DNA from: Asticcacaulis excentricus CB 48
GTDB taxonomy: Bacteria > Pseudomonadota > Alphaproteobacteria > Caulobacterales > Caulobacteraceae
DNA length: 64,000 bases
Assembly (NCBI RefSeq): GCF_000175215.2
Contig: NC_014817.1
Coordinates: forward strand, 152,501 to 216,500
Direction of reading: 5' to 3'
The position numbers and the translations under genes were made by a program. Below are positions 52,553 through 59,621 of this stretch, one piece after another. Numbering within the stretch: the stretch's first letter is position 1; every line of letters begins with the position of its first letter. The notes under the pieces were generated by a model, which did no database searches, was not told the origin of the DNA, and saw only the letters and a list, made by a program, of their open reading frames with translations.

Positions 52553-54355
52553 TCAGTCATTGTCCATCTTGAGCGCGGCGATGAAGGCCTCCTGCGGGAT
52601 TTCGACCTTGCCGAACTGTCGCATCTTCTTCTTGCCCTCTTTCTGCTTCTCCAGCAGCTTCTTCTTGCGCGTGGCGTCGCCGCCGTAACACTTGGCGGTC
52701 ACGTCCTTGCGCAGGGCGCGCACGGTTTCGCGCGCGATGATGCGCCCTCCGATGGCCGCCTGGATGGGGATGACGAACAGGTGCTGCGGGATGAGGTCCT
52801 TCATCTTTTCGCACATGCCCCGGCCGCGCTGTTCGGCGCGGTCGCGGTGCACCAGCATGGACAGGGCGTCTACCGGCTCGGCATTGACGAGGATCGACAT
52901 TTTCACCAGGTCGCCTTCGCGGTATTCCTCAATCGTATAGTCGAACGAGGCATAGCCCTTCGAGATCGACTTAAGACGGTCGTAGAAGTCGAACACCACC
53001 TCGTTCAGCGGCAACTCATAGACGGCCATGGCGCGCGACCCGACGTAGGAGAGGTCGGTCTGGATGCCGCGACGGTCCTGACACAGCTTGATTACTGCGC
53101 CCAGATAGTCGTCAGGCGTGAAGATGGTCGCCTTGATCCACGGTTCCTCGATATGGTCGATCTTCACCGGGTCCGGCATGTCGGCGGGATTGTGCAGGTC
53201 GATCACGTCGCCATTGTTCATATAGATCTTATAGACCACGCTCGGCGCAGTCGCGATCAGGTCGAGATTGAACTCGCGGCTCAGGCGTTCCTGAATGATT
53301 TCAAGGTGCAACAGGCCCAGGAAACCACAACGGAAACCAAAGCCCAGCGCCGCAGACGTCTCCATCTCATAGGAGAAGCTGGCGTCGTTCAGGCGAAGCT
53401 TGCCCATGGCCGAGCGCAGGTCTTCGAAATCCGCCGCATCGACGGGGAAGATGCCGCAGAAGACGACCGGCTGCACTTCCTTGAAGCCCGTCAGGGCCTG
53501 TGAGGTCGGCTTGCGCTCATCAGTGATCGTATCACCGACGGCGGCGTCCTGCACTTCCTTGATCTGCGCCGTGAAGAAGCCAACCTCGCCGGGGCCCAGC
53601 GCCTCAACATCGGTGGCCTTGGGTTGAAACACGCCCAGCTTGTCGATCTTGTACGTCGCGCCGGCGTTCATCAGCTTGATCTGCTGACCCGGCTTGAGGA
53701 AGCCGTCGAACACGCGCACCAGCACGACGACGCCCAGATAGGGGTCGTACCAGGCATCGACCAGCAGCGCTTTCAGCGGGGCCGTAGGGTCACCCTTGGG
53801 CGCGGGCAGTTTGCTGACAATCGCCTCCAGCACGTCCTCGATACCGATGCCCGACTTGGCCGAAGCCAGCACGGCCTCAGAGGCGTCAATGCCGATCACG
53901 TCTTCGATCTGGGCGCGCACGCGCTCCGGCTCGGCGGCGGGAAGATCGACCTTGTTCAGGACGGGGACGATTTCGTGATTATTGTCGATGGCCTGATAGA
54001 CATTGGCGAGCGTCTGGGCCTCAACCCCCTGCGACGCATCGACCACCAGAATCGAGCCTTCGCAGGCCGCCAGCGACCGCGACACCTCATAGGCGAAATC
54101 GACGTGGCCCGGCGTGTCCATCAGGTTCAGGACGTAAGACTTGCCGTCCTTGGCCTTGTAATTCAGGCGCACGGTCTGCGCCTTGATGGTGATGCCGCGC
54201 TCGCGCTCGATCTCCATATTGTCGAGAACCTGCTCCTTCATCTCACGCGCGGTGAGGCCGCCAGTGAACTGAATCAGGCGATCGGACAGGGTGGACTTGC
54301 CATGGTCGATATGGGCGACGATGGAAAAGTTACGAATTTGGGACAGTTCGGTCAT
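52553..54355 (-). CDS. lepA: Elongation factor 4 (LepA)
   Basis: The 600-residue GTPase has AHIDHGKSTL (G1, near 14-23), DTPGHVDF (G3), NKVDLP (G4), and the LepA-specific C-terminal domain with KCYGGDATRKKKLLEKQKEG near the end. LepA back-translocates or rescues stalled ribosomes and aids 30S assembly. It stands alone here, with the shared terminator at its 3' end. Confidence 0.97.
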   Translation of the reverse strand: MTELSQIRNFSIVAHIDHGKSTLSDRLIQFTGGLTAREMKEQVLDNMEIERERGITIKAQTVRLNYKAKDGKSYVLNLMDTPGHVDFAYEVSRSLAACEGSILVVDASQGVEAQTLANVYQAIDNNHEIVPVLNKVDLPAAEPERVRAQIEDVIGIDASEAVLASAKSGIGIEDVLEAIVSKLPAPKGDPTAPLKALLVDAWYDPYLGVVVLVRVFDGFLKPGQQIKLMNAGATYKIDKLGVFQPKATDVEALGPGEVGFFTAQIKEVQDAAVGDTITDERKPTSQALTGFKEVQPVVFCGIFPVDAADFEDLRSAMGKLRLNDASFSYEMETSAALGFGFRCGFLGLLHLEIIQERLSREFNLDLIATAPSVVYKIYMNNGDVIDLHNPADMPDPVKIDHIEEPWIKATIFTPDDYLGAVIKLCQDRRGIQTDLSYVGSRAMAVYELPLNEVVFDFYDRLKSISKGYASFDYTIEEYREGDLVKMSILVNAEPVDALSMLVHRDRAEQRGRGMCEKMKDLIPQHLFVIPIQAAIGGRIIARETVRALRKDVTAKCYGGDATRKKKLLEKQKEGKKKMRQFGKVEIPQEAFIAALKMDND

Positions 54356-54410
54356 GCGGGGGCGATAGCATGAACCGCAAGACGGGGGAAGAGGGCAGGG
54401 GAACGGCCTC

Positions 54411-54725
54411 TCAGTCTGTTTCAGTCCTTACCAAAGCTTCCCAATCGCGCCCCCTGCGGAACAATCGCACGAATATCACCTCGGTTTGTGTGACTACGGA
54501 GGTTAAGGTGATTCGCCTTTCAAAACTGGTAACCCGCAGGCCTTTGCGAAGGTCGTGGCGCAGGCTCCCCCGTTCGGGAAGCAGATCGAAACACAGGCAA
54601 TAGCTTTCCAGTCGTGTAAGATAGCTTGCGGCAATGGCGGCACCGCCCTGCGACGAAATCCAGTCGTAAATGTCAGAAATATCTTGCAGAGCTTCGGGGG
54701 TGAATATCACCGCCTTGGGCGTCAC
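54411..54725 (-). CDS. parE: RelE/ParE family toxin, intact
   Basis: The 104-residue protein has the ParE/RelE pattern: VIFTPEALQDISDIYDWI at 6-23, YLTRLESYC, LPERGSLRHDL and VIFVRLFRRGRDWEALV at the end. It overlaps the antitoxin gene by four bases (ATGA) in the antitoxin-first order. ParE toxins target gyrase; RelE toxins cleave mRNA. The family cannot be split by eye; the ParD-like partner favours ParE. Confidence 0.87.
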   Translation of the reverse strand: MTPKAVIFTPEALQDISDIYDWISSQGGAAIAASYLTRLESYCLCFDLLPERGSLRHDLRKGLRVTSFERRITLTSVVTQTEVIFVRLFRRGRDWEALVRTETD

Positions 54726-54991
54726 GGCAGCAATCCCTTGCGGCGTCTGATCTCAGCAAATGCCTTATCAATCGGTATTCCCCGTGAAGGATCGGCCATA
54801 ATGGCGTCGTAAGCGGGGCCGACCTCACGTTCCAACCAGCGCTGGACGGCTTTGTCGCGTTCTTCTAACGCCCTTAGCCCGGCGCGCACCACTTCACTGG
54901 CCGATGCGTAAGCCCCCGCCTCGACCTGAGCATCAATATAAGCCGATTGTTCAACCGGCAGGCTGATCGTGAGTTTTTGAACAGCGGACAT
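54722..54991 (-). CDS. parD: ParD-type antitoxin
   Basis: The 89-residue protein begins with a ribbon-helix-helix domain (VQKLTISLPVEQSAYIDAQV, then SEVVRAGLRALEERDKA) and ends in a helix that would bind the toxin. AGAGGTG lies before the ATG at 54991; a start nine codons upstream would run into the operator. It should neutralise the downstream toxin and repress their shared promoter at the palindrome 12 bases upstream. Confidence 0.88.
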   Translation of the reverse strand: MSAVQKLTISLPVEQSAYIDAQVEAGAYASASEVVRAGLRALEERDKAVQRWLEREVGPAYDAIMADPSRGIPIDKAFAEIRRRKGLLP

Positions 54992-55002
54992 GATGCACCT
55001 CT

Positions 55003-55021
55003 GGTATGAACATATCATACC
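55003..55021. promoter_or_regulatory. Palindromic operator of the parDE pair
   Basis: GGTATGA-ACATA-TCATACC is a perfect 7-bp inverted repeat just upstream of the parD start, the usual place for autoregulation by a ribbon-helix-helix antitoxin. The role is inferred from position. Confidence 0.6.
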
Positions 55022-55027
55022 GGCTGA

Positions 55028-56278
55028 CTATTGGAACAGCTTCAAATCCACCGCATCGCCCATCACCTTATAGCCCGCGATCGACGGGTGGATATGGTCG
55101 CCGGAATCGTAGTCGGGTTTAAGGCGCGTCGGGTCCGCCGGATCGGCCATGATCCGGTCGAAGTCAATCACCGCATCAAACGCCCCTGAGGTGCGTATCC
55201 AGCGATTGACCGCCTGACGGTCGGCCTCGTTCTGCGCGTCGGGGTGATAGAGCGAAAAACCCATAAAGGGCAGGATGGTCGCGCCGATGACTTTGATGCC
55301 GCGTTCCCGCGCCCGGCGGATCATCTGCTGATAGGCGTTGATCATGTCTTCGACGAGTTGCGCGTGAGCGGCAGCGCTAACCGGGGCGTCTTTGGTCAGG
55401 GTGCCGAGGTCGTTGACCCCTTCCAGGATGACCAGAAACTTCACCCCCGTCTGGCTCAGCACATCGCGCTCAAACCGCGCCATAGCATTGGGCCCTGAGC
55501 CGTCATTGAGGATGCGCCCGCCACCAATCCCGGCATTGAGCACCGAAAGGTGTCGCGTGCGCGCATCGGCTTGAAGCCGCCGCGCTAGCTGGTCGGTCCA
55601 GCGCGCATTCATGCCCGGCTTGACGCCATAGCCGTCGGTGATGGAGTCGCCTAAGGCCACAATCGACGCCGCGCCCTGTCCGGTCCACACATCGATGCCC
55701 GAAACATGGAACCAGCGCTCCATGGTCCTCGCACCGTCCAAAGACGCCTCCACCACACGGTTCCCCTTGGCGAAGTAGGAGACCATGCGCGCGCCGGGAT
55801 GGCTGGTCTGAGGCGAGGCGGCTTCGGGCAGGTACAGCGACAGGGTCAGGTCGGTGAAGGGCTTAACGATCATGATCACGGGATCGGACACATACTCCGC
55901 TCCTGCGGGAATGGTGATGGCGGTGCGGCCACCGAAGGTCAGGCCGCGCGCAGTGGCCGGGTCGATGCGCGAGGTCATCTGATCCGCCGAAATCGCCGCA
56001 TGGGCCGCGCCGATCTTCAGCGGCTTGGTGCCGAAGACATTGGACAGGCGCACCCTGAATTGCCGCCCGCCTTGCGTAAGGCGCACGATCTGACGGATGG
56101 TCACATCCGAGGCGATTTCCGGCGGCAGGGTGGTGTCGGGATTGGGGACCATCTGCGCCGAGGCCCAGGCGCCGACCCACGCGCCGAAAGACATGGCCGC
56201 CGCGGAAGCCGGCAGGCTGACAAGCCCGGCACCGGCGGCGATCCCCCCCAGCAGGGCGCGGCGGTCAATGGCGGTCAT
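55028..56278 (-). CDS. Secreted SGNH/GDSL-family hydrolase
   Basis: The 416-residue protein starts with DRRALLGGIAAGAGLVSLPA (Tat-like) and carries the SGNH blocks GDSITDGYG (catalytic Ser near 210), the GGGRILNDGSGPNA loop, GVNDLG near 286, and DHIHPSIAGYK near 400 with the catalytic Asp and His. An N-terminal beta domain (about 35-190) precedes the hydrolase domain. Such enzymes are esterases, often removing acetyl groups from plant polysaccharides. It fits the GH95/GH51 lifestyle but lies far from them. Confidence 0.88.
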   Translation of the reverse strand: MTAIDRRALLGGIAAGAGLVSLPASAAAMSFGAWVGAWASAQMVPNPDTTLPPEIASDVTIRQIVRLTQGGRQFRVRLSNVFGTKPLKIGAAHAAISADQMTSRIDPATARGLTFGGRTAITIPAGAEYVSDPVIMIVKPFTDLTLSLYLPEAASPQTSHPGARMVSYFAKGNRVVEASLDGARTMERWFHVSGIDVWTGQGAASIVALGDSITDGYGVKPGMNARWTDQLARRLQADARTRHLSVLNAGIGGGRILNDGSGPNAMARFERDVLSQTGVKFLVILEGVNDLGTLTKDAPVSAAAHAQLVEDMINAYQQMIRRARERGIKVIGATILPFMGFSLYHPDAQNEADRQAVNRWIRTSGAFDAVIDFDRIMADPADPTRLKPDYDSGDHIHPSIAGYKVMGDAVDLKLFQ

Positions 56279-56413
56279 GTTTCGCTCCTGTAGCGGTTTT
56301 TGTAGATTGTATGGCCATCATCACCGGCCTGATCGGTGTGTCAATGCGCCGGGCGCTTGACCCTCACCCTGCGTGAGGGCCCAAAGCCTTTACACACCTG
56401 ATAAGGAGTGACC

Positions 56414-56919
56414 GTGAGCGCCTATACCGTCAAACAATTTTCCGATCTGGCCCGTGTCTCGGTGCGTACCTTGCACCATTACGACGAGATCGGCCTGCTG
56501 AAACCCGCCTATGTCGGCGATAATGGCTATCGCTCTTACGAGCGACCCCAATGGCTGCGCCTGAAACAGATCCTGCTGTACCGTGAAATGGGTCTGAGTC
56601 TCGAAGACATCGCCGCGATTTCGACTTGACAGCGGCCCTGAAGGCGCACCGCGCGCGGCTGGAGGCCGAGCTGGAGCGCTTTAAGGGGCTGATCGGGGTG
56701 ATCGACGCCACTCTTCAGGCGCTGGCTAGCGAGGCGCTGAGCCCGCAGACCCTCTATAGCTGGCCGTCGGCCGAGCGGCAGGCGGAACATGAGGCCTGGC
56801 TGATCGAGCGGTATGGGGCGGATATGCAGGCGCCGATTGACGCCTCGCGTCAGTATACAGGGGCTTTGGGCGAGGCGGGGCCGGCGGCGATGAAGGCGTG
56901 GGTCGTACGTCAGGGATGA
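56414..56919 (+). pseudogene. MerR-family regulator (TipA-like), frameshifted and shortened
   Basis: The first part encodes a MerR winged helix (YTVKQFSDLARVSVRTLHHY, then DEIGLLKPAYVGDNGYRSY and YREMGLSLEDIAAI). The frame then ends with TGA near 56629. A second frame, offset by one, continues DFDLTAALKAHRARLEAELE and the following helix of the same family. The join lacks about four to nine residues and the product also lacks much of the usual effector domain. GTG at 56414 with AAGGAG upstream is the likely start. A short protein with only the DNA-binding half could still be made. Confidence 0.7.
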
Positions 56920-56924
56920 GACAC

Positions 56925-56967
56925 GAAAAAAGCGGTCTGACATTTTTCGTGTCGGGCCGCCTTTTTT
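56925..56967. terminator. Terminator after the broken MerR gene, usable in both directions
   Basis: GCGGTCTGACA pairs with TGTCGGGCCGC (G-U pairs included) around the loop TTTTTCG, with AAAAAA before and TTTTTT after. It also closes the short gene on the other strand. Confidence 0.85.
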
Positions 56968-56987
56968 CGTAGTTTTCGTAGAAAGAT

Positions 56988-57092
56988 TTACAGCAGGCTG
57001 GCCGCTGCAATCAGGGCTGCCATAGGCAGGATACCGGCAAACAACAGGTTGCCAACCATACCGAACGTGTCGCTCAACTTGATAAGGGTCAT
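56988..57092 (-). CDS. 34-residue putative membrane protein
   Basis: A 35-codon frame with AAGGAGAG six bases before its ATG. The product is MTLIKLSDTFGMVGN followed by LLFAGILPMAALIAAASLL: a short amphipathic head and one hydrophobic span ending at the C-terminus. It is too short for standard gene calling, and its stop lies just before a terminator usable on this strand. Its strong ribosome site and clean single-span layout support translation. The function is unknown. A second such gene lies at 57603-57713 on the same strand. Confidence 0.6.
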   Translation of the reverse strand: MTLIKLSDTFGMVGNLLFAGILPMAALIAAASLL

Positions 57093-57238
57093 CTGATACT
57101 CTCCTTGTGTTAACGACGGCTATATATGTTGCGAGTGCGAAAAAGGTTAGGGGTCGATATGTCGCAGTTCCATCACATCCGGTAAGCAATCGCGCCAAAA
57201 CCTGTTAAGCTTCGTGATCAGACAAGCAGGAGGGCGGT

Positions 57239-57589
57239 ATGCTGACGTTTGAACGGGTGAAAGAGATTGTTCTGGCCTATCCGGACACCGAAGAAACGAC
57301 GTCCTGGGACGCTCGGTCGTTCAAGGTTAATGGCAAGGTGATCCTCTTCTGGAATCCGACCCACGATGCGCCGGTGTTCAAGGTGTCGTTTGAGGAGCGC
57401 GACTTTCTGCTGGAGGTCGATCCCGACACGTTTTTCACCACGGACCATCATCGGCCGTGGCCGCTCATACTGGCGCGCCCCGCCCGCGTCGATATGGACT
57501 GGGTGAAAGCCAATATCGACCAGGTGTGGCGCGCACAGGTGAAGAAACGCACGCTGAAAGCGTGGGATGGGGCCTCGTTGCAGGCCTGA
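57239..57589 (+). CDS. MmcQ/YjbR family protein
   Basis: The 116-residue protein fits the MmcQ/YjbR fold: FERVKEIVLAYPDTEETTSW at the start, the FKVSFEERDFLLEVDPDTFF segment, and DMDWVKANIDQVWRAQVKK at the end. The family has a double-wing DNA-binding-like fold with little proven function. AGGAGGG precedes the ATG. It lies between two tiny genes on the opposite strand. Confidence 0.85.
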   Translation: MLTFERVKEIVLAYPDTEETTSWDARSFKVNGKVILFWNPTHDAPVFKVSFEERDFLLEVDPDTFFTTDHHRPWPLILARPARVDMDWVKANIDQVWRAQVKKRTLKAWDGASLQA

Positions 57590-57602
57590 TAGCCGGAAAT
57601 GT

Positions 57603-57713
57603 TCAGAAGGCGGAGAAAACGGCCGCGACAAAGGCCGCCAGCATAGCCCGGGCAATGACCATCGGGAATATCTTGTCCATCAGGTCGTCCGGGTTGATCT
57701 TAAAGGCGCGCAT
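57603..57713 (-). CDS. 36-residue putative membrane protein
   Basis: A 37-codon frame with AAGGAGGTGAG nine bases before its ATG, an almost perfect anti-Shine-Dalgarno match. The product starts MRAFKINPDDLMDKIF and continues PMVIARAMLAAFVAAVFSAF, a short polar head and one C-terminal hydrophobic span. It resembles the 34-residue product at 56988 in design (head plus tail-anchor-like span), but the sequences are not clearly homologous. The function is unknown. Confidence 0.62.
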   Translation of the reverse strand: MRAFKINPDDLMDKIFPMVIARAMLAAFVAAVFSAF

Positions 57714-57836
57714 CTTGGCTCACCTCCTTTCGACACAACAGGGAGAGTTTACGCCTTTTTTGGCGGGCCACATGGACACCTTGTCGTAAAAGCGCGCATT
57801 GCCGCCCCACCGACGCCGTAATCCCGACACGACGGC

Positions 57837-58514
57837 ATGGTCAATGCGGGTATGGCAGACGGGCAGGGCAGGGTGCGTAACCGCGCGGAACGGTGGGGCT
57901 GGGCAGTAGCGGTGGCTTTGGCCCTGCACGCGCTGGCGGGTTTACTGGTGGTGTGGCTGACGCCTGTGAGGGCCGTGCCGGAATCACCACCTGTGGAAAT
58001 CGAGCTGTGGCCTATGCCGGTTATTACCCGGCCAGAACCGCAAGCCGAGGCCGCACCCGCCCCGACGCCCGCCGAACCCACGCCCCACCGTTCGTTACCC
58101 GCCCCCACACCGCCAGTGCCGCGCACGCCTGTGCCGCAGACTCAGACGCCGCCATCCCTCATTGAAAAGCCATCCACACCGCCTTCAACGACCGAAACCG
58201 GCACCGGTGTCACACCGCGCGCCTATGCCGAAGGCGGCGACGCGGGTCGGGCCGCAACGACGCGCGCTCTGAACAAGCGGCAATTCTGCATCCAGCAACG
58301 CAATGAGGGCCGACCAATGGACAAGGACTGCCCCGTCAGCGCATCCAGAGAGGTCGTGTTGCCGCTCAAACCGCCGGAAACCCGCCCGACGCAACTCTGT
58401 CTGGCGGCGCGCGAACGCGAATGGCAGAAGTACCGCGAAGGGCGCGGGGCCTATCCGGGCCTGCGCGATATGGTGTCCGGCAAGAAGAAGTGCCGTCAGG
58501 GCTGGGATGATTGA
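57837..58514 (+). CDS. TonB-like single-span protein with a proline-rich linker
   Basis: The 225-residue protein has an N-terminal membrane segment (WAVAVALALHALAGLLVVWL, about 22-41) and a long Pro/Ala/Thr-rich linker (60-135), as in TonB, followed by a C-terminal part with four cysteines (RQFCIQQ, KDCPVS, QLCLAA, KKCRQG). That end does not look like the standard TonB beta domain, so direct energy transfer is doubtful. It may be a periplasmic scaffold. The start may be 57837 or 57852. Confidence 0.68.
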   Translation: MVNAGMADGQGRVRNRAERWGWAVAVALALHALAGLLVVWLTPVRAVPESPPVEIELWPMPVITRPEPQAEAAPAPTPAEPTPHRSLPAPTPPVPRTPVPQTQTPPSLIEKPSTPPSTTETGTGVTPRAYAEGGDAGRAATTRALNKRQFCIQQRNEGRPMDKDCPVSASREVVLPLKPPETRPTQLCLAAREREWQKYREGRGAYPGLRDMVSGKKKCRQGWDD

Positions 58515-58659
58515 GCCTCACATGCGCGGGAGGCAGCCCTATTTCAGACATGCAATAGGGGGATAGATGAACCCTGACTGAAGCCCCCGGTAAGGATTTG
58601 GTCACCCCTTCAGGGTTAATAAAAGCCTTACGCTTATTTTCGACGGAGTCTCTTGCGTC

Positions 58660-59277
58660 ATGGAACGCCGCCATTTTCTGATGGGAGCCGCCGCTACGGC
58701 CGCCACCCCGCTGATCGCTTCGCCGCTTCAGGCCCTGGCCCAGACCGGAGCCACGTCATCCGCCTCGGCGTCTCCGAGCCGCACGGCCGAAGGCTATCAG
58801 CGCGATGAAATCCTGCGCGCCGGCTCCGACTTCCTCGGGGTGACGGTCGAAGCACTGGGCGGAGCCATTGAAAAAATCTTCTCCGACTATGGCGACCGCC
58901 CGACGGCCTATATCGCCGGTGAGGAAGTCTCCGGGGCTATCGCCGTCGGCCTGCGCTATGGCAAGGGTCTGGTCCATATGAAGGCCTTGCCCAGCCCGCA
59001 GAAAATCTTCTGGCGCGGCCCGTCGGTTGGCTTTGATACCGGCGGCAACGCTTCGCGCGTCTTCTCGCTGGTCTATGGCCTTTATGACGTTGAGAAAATC
59101 TATCAGCGCTTCCCCGGCGTCGATGGCTCGGCCTATTTTATCGGTGGCCTCGGCGTCAATTATCAGCAGTCCGACGACACCATCGTGGCCCCGATCCGCG
59201 CCGGCGTTGGTTTCCGTCTGGGGGCCAATATCGGCTATCTGGCCTATTCCAAGACGCGCAAGTGGTTCCCGGGCTAA
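58660..59277 (+). CDS. eipA: EipA-type envelope integrity protein (DUF1134)
   Basis: The 205-residue protein has an N-terminal RRHFLMGAAATAATPLIA stretch, a Tat-like or Sec signal, and then the DUF1134/EipA domain (YQRDEILRAGSDFLGVTVEA, GDRPTAYIAGEEVSGAI, FWRGPSVGFDTGGNASRVF, VAPIRAGVGFRLGANIGYL). In Brucella the periplasmic EipA supports envelope stress resistance. The length and full-domain match make it a clear orthologue candidate. It precedes a repeat copy. Confidence 0.88.
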   Translation: MERRHFLMGAAATAATPLIASPLQALAQTGATSSASASPSRTAEGYQRDEILRAGSDFLGVTVEALGGAIEKIFSDYGDRPTAYIAGEEVSGAIAVGLRYGKGLVHMKALPSPQKIFWRGPSVGFDTGGNASRVFSLVYGLYDVEKIYQRFPGVDGSAYFIGGLGVNYQQSDDTIVAPIRAGVGFRLGANIGYLAYSKTRKWFPG

Positions 59278-59291
59278 GCTATGGCGACGAT

Positions 59292-59456
59292 TTAAGAGTT
59301 AACGCGGCTGCTTTCTCCTCTCCACCTGTGGGGAGGTGGATGCGGGCGTAGCGAGCAGACGGTGGGGTACACTTACCCGTCAAGATACCCCTCCTTCTCG
59401 TAAATTCGGCACCTCCCCAGAAAATGGGGAGGAGTAAGATCGCGAAGATTAAATCG
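59292..59456. repeat. Dispersed repeat, long form, copy 6
   Basis: This copy closely matches 32308-32468 along its length, from TTAAGAGTTAA to ATCGCGAAGATTAAATCG. Inside are CTCCACC TGTG GGGAGG-type and terminal ACCTCCCC AGAAAAT GGGGAGG hairpins. It lies between eipA and a TonB-dependent receptor gene, 27 kb from its partner. Confidence 0.82.
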
Positions 59457-59507
59457 CCACCACACCCTTAGCCTCATTTCCCACTGTTGCGAAAAATCCC
59501 CGTCACA

Positions 59508-59544
59508 AAACGGCGACACGGCTGACATGGCTGTGTCGCCGTTT
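59508..59544. terminator. Hairpin upstream of the TonB-dependent receptor gene
   Basis: AAACGGCGACAC and GTGTCGCCGTTT form a 12-bp perfect stem with a 13-base loop, followed by GTTTAA. It lies 78 bases before the receptor start. It could end transcripts from eipA, or be a leader structure of the receptor. Confidence 0.55.
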
Positions 59545-59621
59545 GTTTAAGCGTGTGTCATCATGGCCGCGTAGCAGCCTTCCTCAGTGGCGTCGTGTGG
59601 ATGCCCATTGGGGATTTGAGT

